DNA of 64,000 nt from HKCCE3408 sp039191215 (GCA_039191215.1 JBCCXT010000011.1:15424-79423), one strand, 5' to 3'. Numbered from the stretch's first letter, positions 48,583-58,270 are shown. The notes: generated by a model from the sequence alone, not told the origin. Made by a program: numbers and translations.

Positions 48583-50007
48583 ATGTCCGATCAAGCCCCG
48601 TTCAAACCTTTCGACACACGTATTGATGAGGCCGATGCCCTGGCCATCCTACAGGGGGCAACCGACGGCGCGGAAGATGGTGAGCTTTTCCTCGAACGGC
48701 GTCGATCTGAGGTCATTGTCTTTGACGATGGCCGGGTACGCACGGCAAGCTACGATGCGGCCGAAGGGTTCGGATTGCGGGCGGTCAAAGGCGCCGTGGC
48801 CGGTTACGCCCATGCGACCGAGATATCAAAATCAGCGATGCTGCGCGCGGCAGAGACGGCGCGGCTGGCCGTGGGTGATGGCGGAGGCGTGCTGGCGCCG
48901 CCACCGCGCGGCACCAATACACGGCTTTATACCGATGACGATCCGGTCTCAGGCACGAGCTTTGGCGTGAAATTGGAGGCTTTACAGGAGATCGACGCCT
49001 ATCTGCGCGATCTCGATCCGCGTGTCGTGCAGGTGACCGCAAGTGTGGCGACATCCCTGCAAGAGGTCGAAATCCTGCGCCCAGAGGGCGCGCGTGTTGG
49101 TGATACGCGGCCGATGACGCGGCTTAATATCGCGGTCATCGTCGAGGAAGCGGGTCGTCGGGAATCAGGCAGTGCCGGTGGCGGCGGTCGGGTGAAGCTG
49201 GATGGCCTGATCACCCGCGATTACTGGCAGGCGACCGCGCAAGAGGCGCTTCGAATCGCTGTTGTCAATCTCAGCTCAGTGCCCGCACCGGCTGGCGTCA
49301 TGGATGTGGCCCTGGGCCCCGGCTGGCCTGGCATTCTTCTGCATGAAGCCGTCGGTCATGGGCTGGAGGGGGATTTCAACCGCAAAGGCTCGTCGGCTTT
49401 TGCGGGATTGATGGGCCAGCGTGTTGCGGCACAGGGGGTGACGGTCCTTGATGACGGCACGATCCCGGATCGCCGCGGCTCGCTAAGCGTCGACGATGAA
49501 GGCACGCCCTCGGGCAAGAACGTCCTCATTGAGGACGGCATCCTGGTGGGCTTCATGCAAGATCGCCAGAATGCGCGCCTGATGGGGGTCGAGGCCACGG
49601 GCAATGGCCGCCGCGAAAGCTTTGCCCACCCGCCGATGCCGCGGATGACCAACACCTACATGCTGGGCGGAGAGGCTCCGCCAGATGCCATCGTGGCGGA
49701 TCTGCAGGACGGCATTTATGCGGTGGGCTTCGGCGGCGGTCAGGTTGATATCACCAATGGCAAGTTTGTGTTCTCCTGCACCGAGGCCTACCGGGTCGAG
49801 AACGGCAAGATCGGCGCGCCGGTCAAGGGCGCTACGCTCATCGGCGACGGCGCGACGGCACTCAAAGGCATCCGTGCCATCGGCAATGACATGGCGCTTG
49901 ATCCGGGCATGGGCAATTGCGGCAAAGCGGGCCAATGGGTGCCGGTGGGCGTCGGCCAGCCGACGCTGCTGATCGGCGGCTTGACCGTGGGCGGGTCGGC
50001 GGCGTGA
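48583..50007 (+). CDS. tldD: TldD-family metalloprotease
   Basis: The 474-residue protein is one half of the TldD/TldE protease, which processes small peptides such as microcin precursors and CcdA-type antitoxins. The zinc motif is in LLHEAVGHGLEGD (HExxxH), and the family stretches FNRKGSSAFAGLMGQRVA, RNARLMGVEATGN and TNTYMLGGE are seen. An in-frame ATG at 48508 would add 25 residues; ATG 48583 has AGGAAA upstream. It diverges from coxB. The acetyltransferase start overlaps its stop. Confidence 0.95.
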   Translation: MSDQAPFKPFDTRIDEADALAILQGATDGAEDGELFLERRRSEVIVFDDGRVRTASYDAAEGFGLRAVKGAVAGYAHATEISKSAMLRAAETARLAVGDGGGVLAPPPRGTNTRLYTDDDPVSGTSFGVKLEALQEIDAYLRDLDPRVVQVTASVATSLQEVEILRPEGARVGDTRPMTRLNIAVIVEEAGRRESGSAGGGGRVKLDGLITRDYWQATAQEALRIAVVNLSSVPAPAGVMDVALGPGWPGILLHEAVGHGLEGDFNRKGSSAFAGLMGQRVAAQGVTVLDDGTIPDRRGSLSVDDEGTPSGKNVLIEDGILVGFMQDRQNARLMGVEATGNGRRESFAHPPMPRMTNTYMLGGEAPPDAIVADLQDGIYAVGFGGGQVDITNGKFVFSCTEAYRVENGKIGAPVKGATLIGDGATALKGIRAIGNDMALDPGMGNCGKAGQWVPVGVGQPTLLIGGLTVGGSAA

Positions 50008-50495
50008 GCGATTGGGCCGTCCGGACCACCGACCCGGCCGAAACCGATGCAATAGTCGATCTGTGGCATCGCGGATGGCATGACGGCCATGCCGGTCTTG
50101 TGCCGGACGATCTCACGGCACGGCGCAGCCGCGACGACTTTGCCGCGCGCTGGCCAGCGTTGGCGCCACATGCGCGCACGGTCGGGCCAATCGGCGCGCC
50201 TTTGTGCTTGTGTGTCGTGCTGGGTGACGATCTCAACCAATTCTACGTCGATACCGGGGCACGCGGGACAGGCCTTGCTGCGCGGCTCTTGGCCGATGGG
50301 GAATCACGCATTGCGCAGGCAGGATTTGAGACCGCGCGGCTTGATGTTGTGATCGAAAACACCCGGGCACAGCGCTTTTATGCCAAATGCGGTTGGCAGG
50401 ATGCCGGCGATACCCTGGTTGCGCTCAAGACCATGTCAGGTCCTTATGAGATCGAGCTGAGACGCATGACAAAATCGCTGGCGCCGGCCGCCTGA
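50004..50495 (+). CDS. GNAT acetyltransferase
   Basis: The 163-residue protein begins with GTG 50004 overlapping the tldD stop (GTGA) and has the GNAT core: NQFYVDTGARGTGLAARLLADGE and ARLDVVIENTRAQRFYAKCGW. It most likely acetylates a small molecule or peptide amine; the substrate is unknown. The tight coupling suggests a shared transcript with tldD. Confidence 0.85.
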   Translation: MSDWAVRTTDPAETDAIVDLWHRGWHDGHAGLVPDDLTARRSRDDFAARWPALAPHARTVGPIGAPLCLCVVLGDDLNQFYVDTGARGTGLAARLLADGESRIAQAGFETARLDVVIENTRAQRFYAKCGWQDAGDTLVALKTMSGPYEIELRRMTKSLAPAA

Positions 50496-50605
50496 GGTTT
50501 TTTTGCCATCACCCCGGCAGTTGCGAACACCAAACTCTACCAAATCAGAACCGCCACGTCCGGACCAGCAAGCCCAGGCCCAAACTGACCATGCCAAATC
50601 GCGAC

Positions 50606-50643
50606 GGCGCGCGCGGACACAGGGCGAAGCCCGACCGCGCGCC
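50606..50643. repeat. GC-rich palindromic repeat with GGGCgaaGCCC core
   Basis: GGCGCGCGCGG and CCGCGCGCC arms surround GGGC-gaa-GCCC, in the 243-base gap between the acetyltransferase and dprA. A related core is at 9999-10033. The rest of the gap shows a promoter-like region before dprA but no gene. Confidence 0.45.
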
Positions 50644-50738
50644 ACGCCCAATTGGCGCAGGCCGAAGGCCGAGCCAAGCGGGAGCGCACCTGGCGTTGCT
50701 AACGCACCGTTAACCAATTCGACCCTACCGTCGCGGCC

Positions 50739-51890
50739 ATGGATTTTGATCTTGAGCCCGGGTTTGCCGAAGCGCCGATGGGCTATGCGCCACCACCCTC
50801 GAGCGCCGGCCGGGACCGGCTCGACCGCCTTCGGCTGATCCGCTCCCGACGCGTCGGACCCGCAACGTTTCGCAGACTGCTGGCCCAACATGGCAGCGCG
50901 GCGGCCGCCTTGGAAGCCTTGCCCGATATCGCGGCTCAAGCGGGCGTGCAAAAGTATCAGATCTGCCCGGAAGATGTCGCGCTGGCAGAGATGAAAGCCG
51001 CCAAACGCGCAGGCGCTGACATGATCTGTCTGGGCGACGCGGCCTACCCCTCAGAGCTTGCCGAGTTGTCCCAGGCGCCGCCCATCCTCTGGGCGCTCGG
51101 CGATACTGGCCTGCTGCAAAAGCCGATGATCTCGATGGTTGGCACGCGCAACGCATCCTCGCTTGGGACGCGCATGACCGTAAAACTCGCCGAAGGACTG
51201 GGCAAATCGGGTTATGTTTTGGTCTCTGGCCTTGCCCGCGGCATTGACACAATCGCCCATGAAGCGAGCCTCACAACCGGCACAATCGCCGTGCAGGCCG
51301 GCGGTCTTGATATCATGTATCCGGCTGAAAACGCGGGCCTTGCCGACAAGATTGCCAAATCCGGCCTGCGCCTGAGCGAGCAGCCTTTCGGGTTGGAGCC
51401 GCAGGCGCGGCACTTCCCGCTGCGCAACCGGATCGTCGCGGGCTTGGGCCAAGCGGTTGTCGTGGTCGAGGCAGCCGCCCGATCGGGTTCTCTGATCACA
51501 GCGCGCGCCGCGCTTGATCTCGGCCGCGATGTCCTTGCCGTACCGGGCCATCCTCTCGACGCACGCGCCTCTGGTTGCAATATGCTGATCCGTGACGGTG
51601 CCACATTGGTGCGATCGGGCGACGACATTCTCGAAGCGCTTTCTCCCATTGCCCCCATAATCGAGGCCCCGCCCGATCCTGAACTGCCCTTAGAGAACGC
51701 CGCAGCCCCCCCCGGCATGGATGTTCAAAGCGCCATTCTTGCCCAGCTTGGCCCCTCACCCGAGACAGAGGATCAGATCATTCGCGCGGTCGGCGCGCCT
51801 GCCAGCGACGTCGCCGCCGCGCTTGCTCATCTCGAGCTTGAAGGTCAGATCGAGCGCCGCCCCGGCGGCCTGCTGGCACGGACAAGCTGA
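50739..51890 (+). CDS. dprA: DNA processing protein DprA
   Basis: The 383-residue protein loads RecA on incoming single-stranded DNA during transformation. The N-terminal helical part (RLRLIRSRRVGPATFRRLL) precedes the Rossmann-like core with MVGTRNASSLGTRMT, VSGLARGIDTIAHEASL, PLRNRIVAGLGQAVVVVEA and GSLITARAALDLGRDVLAVPG. A C-terminal winged helix (residues about 320-380) matches alphaproteobacterial forms. It starts at ATG 50739, 19 bases after a CGTTAACC. The convergent small secreted protein gene ends 29 bases after it. Confidence 0.95.
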   Translation: MDFDLEPGFAEAPMGYAPPPSSAGRDRLDRLRLIRSRRVGPATFRRLLAQHGSAAAALEALPDIAAQAGVQKYQICPEDVALAEMKAAKRAGADMICLGDAAYPSELAELSQAPPILWALGDTGLLQKPMISMVGTRNASSLGTRMTVKLAEGLGKSGYVLVSGLARGIDTIAHEASLTTGTIAVQAGGLDIMYPAENAGLADKIAKSGLRLSEQPFGLEPQARHFPLRNRIVAGLGQAVVVVEAAARSGSLITARAALDLGRDVLAVPGHPLDARASGCNMLIRDGATLVRSGDDILEALSPIAPIIEAPPDPELPLENAAAPPGMDVQSAILAQLGPSPETEDQIIRAVGAPASDVAAALAHLELEGQIERRPGGLLARTS

Positions 51891-51918
51891 CCGCGTCACC
51901 GCCTCAAAGCCGCAACGC

Positions 51919-52347
51919 TCAACAGGCCTGAACCTCGTAGAACTGCCCGTAATTGGCGCAATCATAGCCAAACCACCACGCATCCGTTGACCCCATCTCC
52001 CAGGTCACAATCTCCCATACACCGCCGGTGAAATGATAAAAGACCTCAAAACGCGGCCCGTCGATCATGTCGAGCGACCAGCCCTCCTCGACGACAACCG
52101 GCGCTTGCGACATTTCAATTGCAACGCCGCCCGGCCGCTCGCCATAAAGCTGGCCAAAGGCGCGGTCGCCGTCGATCTGCAGCGCAATGACCCGAAAGAC
52201 CACAGGCGCGGCCAAAAGCTCCTCTGCCTGCGGCCGGATCGCATCAAGCAAGACGCGCCGCAGGGGATCGCCAACTGCGACATCACGCGGGGCCGCCAGC
52301 GCGGTACTTGCAGCCAAAAGAGAGATCAAAAACGTGGCAAACCGCAT
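51919..52347 (-). CDS. Secreted protein of unknown family
   Basis: The 142-residue product has a signal peptide (FATFLISLLAASTALA, cut about residue 19) and a mature part rich in aromatic residues: VVFRVIALQIDGDRAFGQLYG, and WEIVTWEMGSTDAWWFGYDCANYGQF-type ending with two cysteines. I do not recognise a family. It likely acts in the periplasm. Start ATG 52347 is where the signal peptide begins; longer frames reach into the topA control region. It diverges from topA. Confidence 0.72.
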   Translation of the reverse strand: MRFATFLISLLAASTALAAPRDVAVGDPLRRVLLDAIRPQAEELLAAPVVFRVIALQIDGDRAFGQLYGERPGGVAIEMSQAPVVVEEGWSLDMIDGPRFEVFYHFTGGVWEIVTWEMGSTDAWWFGYDCANYGQFYEVQAC

Positions 52348-52483
52348 AGGATCGAGACTTGCATAAACGATGCCCTGTCGCCAAGTGCGATGGGCGGGCT
52401 CATGCCACCGGCCATTGACATTCGCCACACAGCCCCCACATGGTCCGCCGCCAGCATAGTGCATCTGTCACCAAAGGATTTCC

Positions 52484-55147
52484 ATGCCCGTCGTTGTTGT
52501 TGAATCGCCGGCTAAAGCCAAGACAATCAACAAGTATTTGGGCAAGAACTACACGGTTTTGGCCAGCTACGGCCATGTCCGCGACCTGCCGCCAAAGGAC
52601 GGCTCGGTTGATACTGAAAACGGATTTGAGATGCTTTGGGAGGTCGCCTCCGACAGCAAAAAACACGTCAAAGCGATCGCCGATGCGCTAAAAGACGACC
52701 CCCAGCTGATCCTCGCCACCGACCCGGATCGAGAGGGTGAGGCGATCTCTTGGCACCTCGAAGAAGAGCTGCGCCGCCGCCGCGACACGGGCAAGATTCT
52801 GCGCGAGCAAACGCCGCAACGCGTTGTCTTCAATCAGATCACCAAACAGGCGGTCACCGCAGCGATGGCCGCGCCTCGCGCCGTCGATGCGCCGCTCGTT
52901 GAGGCCTATCTGGCACGCCGCGCGCTGGACTATCTGGTCGGCTTCAACTTAAGCCCGGTTTTGTGGCGCAAGCTTCCCGGCGCAAAATCTGCCGGGCGCG
53001 TCCAATCTGTCTGCCTGCGTCTGATCGTCGAACGCGAGATGGAGATCGAGGCGTTCCGCGCCCGCGAATACTGGTCCGTGCGCGCGGCGCTACAGACGCC
53101 ACGCGGTCAGAGTTTTGAGGCCCGCCTGACCCAACTTGGCGGCAAAAAGATCGATCGGATGGATCTGGCCTCGGCCTCTGCGGCTGCCTTGGCCGTGCAT
53201 GCGGTTGCCTCGCGCGCCCTCAGCGTGGCAAGCGTCGAAGCAAAGCCCGCCGCGCGCAACCCCGCACCACCCTTCATGACCTCGACCTTGCAGCAAGAGG
53301 CCAGCCGCAAGTTTGGTTTCGGGGCGCAAGTCACCATGCGGGCCGCGCAAAGGCTTTATGAGGCGGGTCACATAACTTACATGCGCACCGACGGGATCGA
53401 TATGGCGCCCGAGGCCGTGCATGCCGCGCGCGATGCGATCAAAGATCGCTACGGCGCGACCTACGTCCCCGAAAAGCCGAGGATGTACAAAAACAAAGCC
53501 AAAAACGCGCAAGAAGCGCATGAATGCATCCGGCCGACCGATATGGCCAAGGCCCCGGCCGATCTCAAGCTTAGCGAAGACGATCAGCGAAAGCTTTATG
53601 AGCTGATCTGGACCCGCACCGTCGCCAGCCAAATGGACGCGGCCCGCCTGGAACGCACGGTCGTTGATATCACATCCGATGACGGCCATGTCGGCCTGCG
53701 CGCGACCGGCCAAGTTGTGGTCTTTGACGGCTTTTTGAAGGTCTATGAAGAAGGCCGCGACGATGTCGACGCGGAAGACAACAAACGGCTGCCGCAACTT
53801 TCGAGCGGTGAGGCTGTCACCCCGCTCTCGGACGGGCTGGCGGCGGAGTTCGCGAAGGCGATAGACGGCCATCAGGCCGTCACAGAAGGTGAATTGCGCC
53901 AAGCGCCGAGTGGCATTCTGTCAAGCGATGGCGCGGTAATCGGCCAACAGCATTTCACCAATCCGCCACCGCGATACACAGAGGCAACGCTGGTCAAGAA
54001 GATGGAAGAGCTCGGCATCGGCCGGCCGTCGACTTACGCCTCCATCGTAACGACAATCCAGGATCGCGGTTATGTCCGGAAAGAGAAAAATCGCCTTTTC
54101 CCAGAGGATAAAGGCAGGCTCGTCACGGCCTTTCTGACCAATTATTTCCGCCGCTATGTGGGCTACGAATTCACCGCCGATCTGGAAAACGAACTCGACG
54201 AAGTTTCGGCCGGCGGCGCTGATTACAAGGACGTGCTGCTGCGTTTCTGGCGCGATTTTTCGGCCGCGATCGACGAGACGGCGGAGCTTCGCATCACGGA
54301 GGTGCTCGAGAAGATCAACGAGGTGCTCGAGCCGCATCTCTTCCCCGCCAAAGAGGATGGATCAGACCCGCGCCGTTGCCCCAATTGCGGCGCAGGTCGG
54401 CTGGCGATGAAAACCGCGCGGTCCGGCGGGGCGTTCATCGGCTGCTCGAACTATCCCGAATGCCGATTTACCAGGCCGATGGCGCCGCCGCGCGACGACG
54501 ATGGCCAGGCGCAATTGCTGGCCGAGGGCAAAATGCTTGGCCATGACCCGGAAACCGGAGAGACGGTGACGCTGAGATCGGGTCGGTTTGGGCCCTATGT
54601 GCAGCGCGGCGAGCCGACAGAGGATGTGCCCAAACCGCCGCGCGCGAGCCTGCCAAAAGGGTGGGAGCCCGAGGCGATTGATCTCGAGAAGGCGCTGACG
54701 CTCTTGTCGTTGCCGCGCCAGGTCGGCTCGCATCCCGATGATGGCGGCAGGCTGGAGGCCAATATCGGCCGCTACGGGCCATATGTCGCCTGGCATCCCG
54801 CAGAAGGCGGTCGTCCGATTTACGCCAACCTGCCGGAGGTCGAGGAGGTCTTCACCATCGGCATGAACCGCGCGGTTGAAGTGATCGCCCAAAAGCAAGC
54901 TGGTGGCGGTCGAGGTGCGCCGGCAAAGCCGCTCAAAGAGCTGGGTGAGCATCCCGAACGGGGCGGCACGGTTAATGTTATGCCGGGGCGTTACGGCCCT
55001 TATGTGAAATGGGAAAAGGTCAATGCGACCATCCCGAAAGAGACCGACCCGGAAAATGTCACGATGGCAATCGCGGTCGAGTTAATCGCCGAGCGCGAAG
55101 CGAAGGGCGGCAAAAAACGCACCGCCAGAAAGAAAAAGTCCGCCTGA
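52484..55147 (+). CDS. topA: DNA topoisomerase I
   Basis: The 887-residue type IA enzyme relaxes negative supercoils. The Toprim start VVVESPAKAKTINKYLG and LATDPDREGEAISWHL are plain. The active-site Tyr is in GHITYMRTDGI near residue 300, and GRPSTYASIVTTIQDRGYV follows. One zinc ribbon (RCPNCGAGRLAM and IGCSNYPECRFTRP) is retained, then repeats ending in RFGPYVQ, RYGPYVAW and RYGPYVKW replace the others, and a Lys-rich tail ends the protein, as is typical of alphaproteobacteria. A repeat follows it. Confidence 0.97.
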   Translation: MPVVVVESPAKAKTINKYLGKNYTVLASYGHVRDLPPKDGSVDTENGFEMLWEVASDSKKHVKAIADALKDDPQLILATDPDREGEAISWHLEEELRRRRDTGKILREQTPQRVVFNQITKQAVTAAMAAPRAVDAPLVEAYLARRALDYLVGFNLSPVLWRKLPGAKSAGRVQSVCLRLIVEREMEIEAFRAREYWSVRAALQTPRGQSFEARLTQLGGKKIDRMDLASASAAALAVHAVASRALSVASVEAKPAARNPAPPFMTSTLQQEASRKFGFGAQVTMRAAQRLYEAGHITYMRTDGIDMAPEAVHAARDAIKDRYGATYVPEKPRMYKNKAKNAQEAHECIRPTDMAKAPADLKLSEDDQRKLYELIWTRTVASQMDAARLERTVVDITSDDGHVGLRATGQVVVFDGFLKVYEEGRDDVDAEDNKRLPQLSSGEAVTPLSDGLAAEFAKAIDGHQAVTEGELRQAPSGILSSDGAVIGQQHFTNPPPRYTEATLVKKMEELGIGRPSTYASIVTTIQDRGYVRKEKNRLFPEDKGRLVTAFLTNYFRRYVGYEFTADLENELDEVSAGGADYKDVLLRFWRDFSAAIDETAELRITEVLEKINEVLEPHLFPAKEDGSDPRRCPNCGAGRLAMKTARSGGAFIGCSNYPECRFTRPMAPPRDDDGQAQLLAEGKMLGHDPETGETVTLRSGRFGPYVQRGEPTEDVPKPPRASLPKGWEPEAIDLEKALTLLSLPRQVGSHPDDGGRLEANIGRYGPYVAWHPAEGGRPIYANLPEVEEVFTIGMNRAVEVIAQKQAGGGRGAPAKPLKELGEHPERGGTVNVMPGRYGPYVKWEKVNATIPKETDPENVTMAIAVELIAEREAKGGKKRTARKKKSA

Positions 55148-55242
55148 GACAGCGCAAGGCGGTCGGGCCGCGTCGGCTCTCCACATTGCGGGTGGCCTCC
55201 TTGTCCCGTGCCCGCTTATTGCAACCGATGGCCCGAAAAGGG

Positions 55243-55290
55243 CGCGCGGCAGCGCGGCTCGGGGAGCGGCTCCCGGATGGGGGCCCGAGC
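55243..55290 (+). repeat. Dispersed GC-rich intergenic repeat, copy C (after topA)
   Basis: GCGCGGCAGCGCG, then GGAGCGGCTCCCGGATGGGG and CCCGAGCC match the second halves of copies A and B in order. The first hairpin of those copies is not found here. It lies about 95 bases after topA and 57 bases ahead of the EI24 gene's start. Confidence 0.5.
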
Positions 55291-55346
55291 CGGGCCGCTC
55301 CGCCGACCGCTCTTGAACCCTGCGCCAGAATATCCACCTAACTTCC

Positions 55347-56060
55347 ATGATCTTAAACGACTTCTTCAAGGCTCTTGGCCAGCTCACCGACCGCAGATTT
55401 ATTGGCGTGCTCGCCCTTGGCATTGGGCTGACCGTCGCACTTCTTGCGGGCTTTTATGTGCTCTTTGTCACACTTGTCGGCTGGTTTATACCAGATACGC
55501 TCAGCCTGCCGATCATCGGCGAGGTCACCTGGATCGATAACGCCGTCTCTTGGGCTGGGCTGCCGCTCATGCTTGTATTGTCGATGTTTCTGATGGTCCC
55601 GGTCGCCTCCACTTTCACCGGCCTCTTTCTCGACCGAATCGCGGCGGCGGTCGAAGCCCGGCACTACCCTGCCCTGCCACCTGCGCGCGATATTGGTATC
55701 ATAGAGGGTCTAGGCGACGGCCTGAAATTCCTCGGCGTCCTGATCGCCGCAAACCTTGTTGCACTTGTCCTTTATGTATTTTCAGGCCCGCTCGCACCGT
55801 TGATCTTCTGGGGCCTCAACGGCTATCTGCTGGGCCGCGAATACGCCCAGATGGTCGCATTCCGGCGCGGCGGCGCAAGCGATGCCAAGGCCTTCCGGCG
55901 CAGGCATGGCGGCACGATCTTCGCCGCTGGTGTGTTGATGACCGTGCCGCTGACCATCCCGGTGATCAACCTGCTGGTGCCTGTCCTGGGAGCGGCGACT
56001 TTCACCCATCTCTACCACCGGCTCACGGCTGGTCGGTCGAGCCCATCCCAAACCGCGTGA
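55347..56060 (+). CDS. EI24/CysZ-like membrane protein
   Basis: The 237-residue membrane protein has four or more helices and EI24-type segments: DNAVSWAGLPLMLVLSMFLM, LDRIAAAVEARHYPAL, and GREYAQMVAFRRGGASDA near residue 170. The family includes the sulfate transporter CysZ. No sulfur metabolism genes lie nearby, so the substrate is open. Its 3' end overlaps the convergent DUF1467 gene by 38 bases. Confidence 0.85.
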   Translation: MILNDFFKALGQLTDRRFIGVLALGIGLTVALLAGFYVLFVTLVGWFIPDTLSLPIIGEVTWIDNAVSWAGLPLMLVLSMFLMVPVASTFTGLFLDRIAAAVEARHYPALPPARDIGIIEGLGDGLKFLGVLIAANLVALVLYVFSGPLAPLIFWGLNGYLLGREYAQMVAFRRGGASDAKAFRRRHGGTIFAAGVLMTVPLTIPVINLLVPVLGAATFTHLYHRLTAGRSSPSQTA

Positions 56061-56310
56061 AAAGATCGAAATCCTCAACACGAACCGCACCGGAAAGGAT
56101 GACGCCCGCAATCACCGCCCAAATCACCGACGCGGCCAACGTGGTGACAACAAATCGCTTGCGTAGCGCGGGATCCGCCGGGGCAGAGCCGGGCGTGCCG
56201 GGCACAACCTCGCCGTCATCGGACTGGCTGCGCATGCGAAACGGCAAGATCACAAACAGCGTCATGAACCAAATGATGGCGTAAAGCACGATGCCGGTTA
56301 CTAGATTCAT
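56023..56310 (-). CDS. DUF1467 small membrane protein
   Basis: The 95-residue protein has two helices (GIVLYAIIWFMTLFVILPF at the start; VTTLAASVIWAVIAGVILSG) with a Pro-rich loop between. This is DUF1467, common in alphaproteobacteria directly after methylmalonyl-CoA epimerase, as here (ATGA overlap). Function is unknown. It overlaps the convergent EI24 gene at the 3' ends. Confidence 0.85.
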   Translation of the reverse strand: MNLVTGIVLYAIIWFMTLFVILPFRMRSQSDDGEVVPGTPGSAPADPALRKRFVVTTLAASVIWAVIAGVILSGAVRVEDFDLFTRFGMGSTDQP

Positions 56311-56711
56311 ACCTGTTCAAGTTCCACAAGCGTCCCGGTGAAGTCTTTCGGATGCAGGAATAAAACCGGCTTTCCATGGGCGCCGATCTTCGGCTCCCCG
56401 GTGCCCAAAACACGCGCGCCGTTGCTTTGCAGATGATCGCGTGCAGCCAGGATATCTTCGACCTCGTAGCAGACATGGTGGATGCCGCCACTGGGATTGT
56501 TTTCAAGAAATTTGGCGATCGGAGAGGCCTCGCCCAGCGGATGCAACAGCTCGATCTTGGTATTTGGCAAGTTGATGAACACAACGGTCACGCCGTGGTC
56601 TGGCTCAGCCTGCGGCTGGCCCACATCGGCGCCGAGCACGTCGCGATACTGCGCCGCTGCAGCCTGCAGATCGGGCACTGCAATGGCCACGTGGTTGAGC
56701 CGTCCGATCAT
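56307..56711 (-). CDS. mce: Methylmalonyl-CoA epimerase
   Basis: The 134-residue glyoxalase-fold enzyme interconverts the epimers of methylmalonyl-CoA for propionate use. It shows the start IGRLNHVAIAVPDLQAAAAQYRDVLG with a metal His, NTKIELLHPLGEASPIAKFLE, GIHHVCYEVEDI and the ending FLHPKDFTGTLVELEQV with the last Glu ligand. ATG 56711 has GGGAG upstream. The DUF1467 gene's start overlaps its stop. The mutase genes are not in the window. Confidence 0.95.
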   Translation of the reverse strand: MIGRLNHVAIAVPDLQAAAAQYRDVLGADVGQPQAEPDHGVTVVFINLPNTKIELLHPLGEASPIAKFLENNPSGGIHHVCYEVEDILAARDHLQSNGARVLGTGEPKIGAHGKPVLFLHPKDFTGTLVELEQV

Positions 56712-56858
56712 GCCTTTGCTCCCATCCAATGTGTTGCCGTTGCACATAGCCGCCGCGTTCACGATTGCAAAGCGGCATAGCGCAGCTGGCCCGTTCATTC
56801 TCCGTAAACCTTGTCGGACTCTAATGATTTTCAAGAATCAGACGGGGGATCTGAGCCT

Positions 56859-57566
56859 ATGGACGACACAGACGAAGACGCTTTCAACTTTAAACCTCGG
56901 CCGACACCGCAACGCCCATTATTGGGTCTGACCGTGCTGGTCGTTGAAGACAGCCGCTTCGCTTCAGAGGCATTGCGCCTGCTTTGCCTGCGATCTGGCG
57001 CGCGGATCCGGCGTGCCGATAGCTTGGCTGCAGCCGAACGCCACCTCACCGTCTACAGACCTACTGTCGCCATCGTCGATATCGGCCTGCCGGACGGCTC
57101 AGGCCTGGACCTGATCCAAAGGCTCAACGACGCCCGACCACGGGTGGCGGCACTTTTGGGCACATCGGGCGCTGACCCCGACGTCACAGCACCAGAAGTG
57201 ATCGCCGCAGGTGCAGACGGCTTCTTGGCGAAACCAATGGAATCGCTGGCTGCCTTTCAGGCAGAAATCTTGGGCCACCTCCCGCCCGAGCTGCATCCGT
57301 CACGGCCGCGCAAGATCGACACCAGTGCTGTGCATCCCGACCAATTGGCCTATCGCGAAGATCTGAGCCATGCGGCAAACCTGCTGCAAAGCGATCAGCC
57401 GCCCTTTGGATATCTACGTCCGTTCCTCATCGGCGTCGCGCGCGTCGCCCATGACGACGCGCTTGCCGCACGGGTCGAGCAATTATCCGCAAATGCGTCA
57501 AGCAAGGATTGCCGCGAGCTTGAAGCGCTTCTTTCCGAACGCATCGCGCGCGTCGCATCTGTTTAA
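56859..57566 (+). CDS. Response regulator with uncharacterised C-terminus
   Basis: The 235-residue protein has a receiver from about residue 25 (LVVEDSRFASEALRLLC; phospho-Asp in VAIVDIGLPDGSG; Lys in FLAKPMES) and a helical C-terminal part of about 90 residues with no DNA-binding motif that I can see. ATG 56859 follows GGGGGA; a longer frame from a TTG at 56811 is less likely. It diverges from the epimerase gene. It may act through protein contacts. The partner kinase is unknown. Its stop overlaps that of the convergent acetyltransferase by four bases. Confidence 0.85.
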   Translation: MDDTDEDAFNFKPRPTPQRPLLGLTVLVVEDSRFASEALRLLCLRSGARIRRADSLAAAERHLTVYRPTVAIVDIGLPDGSGLDLIQRLNDARPRVAALLGTSGADPDVTAPEVIAAGADGFLAKPMESLAAFQAEILGHLPPELHPSRPRKIDTSAVHPDQLAYREDLSHAANLLQSDQPPFGYLRPFLIGVARVAHDDALAARVEQLSANASSKDCRELEALLSERIARVASV

Positions 57567-58270
57567 GCCCCAGGGTCCTGCGCCACGAGACACGGCGCCG
57601 TAAGGCGCGACAGAGCCGTGATCTGCCGTCCATTGGCATCAAAATTCTCGGGCGTCAGCCAGCTTTCAAATGCGGCGCGCAATTCCGGCCATTCAGCATC
57701 AATCGCGGCAAACCAAGCGGTATCGCGATTGCGGCCTTTGACCACCGTGGCCTGTCGGAAAACGCCTTCATAGCTCAGGCCGAGGCGCGCGGCGGCACGC
57801 CGCGACGGGGTGTTCAGAGCATCACATTTCCACTCATAACGTCGATATCCCGCGTCAAACGCCCAGCCCATCATCAAAGCCATGGCTTCCGTCGCTGCGC
57901 GGGTTTGCTGCAATTGCGGGGCGAGCGCGATAAATCCGACCTCAATTGATCCCGCTTCCGGTTTGATGCGCAGAAAACTCGCCGCCCCACCCAATGCGCC
58001 AGCCTCCCGGTCTATGATCGCGTAGAAAAAGGGATCGATGGAGGTCTCCACGGATGCGACCCAACCGGCATAGTCCTCGGCAGACTGAAACGGACCGGTT
58101 GGCATGTAATCCCAAAGCGCATCATGACCGGCATAAGCGGCGAACAATCCCTCGGCGTGTCGCGGGCCCAGCCGTTCGAGCCGCGAATATCGGCCCTCAA
58201 GTACGGCGGCGTTTGGTCGTGGCGGTGGGGTAAACCCTGGTACCGGGTGGCCAAGCTTTCTCCCGCTCAT
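57563..58270 (-). CDS. GNAT acetyltransferase (RimJ/RimL type)
   Basis: The 235-residue protein has GNAT features: LERLGPRHAEGLFAAYAGHD, then EVGFIALAPQLQQTRAATEAM and YRRYEWKCDALNTPSRRAAARLG, near the CoA site. It resembles the longer RimJ-like proteins of Rhodobacterales. ATG 58270 has GGAGG five bases upstream. The substrate is unknown. It diverges from the MT-A70 gene. Confidence 0.87.
   Translation of the reverse strand: MSGRKLGHPVPGFTPPPRPNAAVLEGRYSRLERLGPRHAEGLFAAYAGHDALWDYMPTGPFQSAEDYAGWVASVETSIDPFFYAIIDREAGALGGAASFLRIKPEAGSIEVGFIALAPQLQQTRAATEAMALMMGWAFDAGYRRYEWKCDALNTPSRRAAARLGLSYEGVFRQATVVKGRNRDTAWFAAIDAEWPELRAAFESWLTPENFDANGRQITALSRLTAPCLVAQDPGA

Noticed and set aside
53090..53902. 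Open frame of 270 codons opposite topA
   Set aside because: It is antisense to topoisomerase I with no family resemblance.
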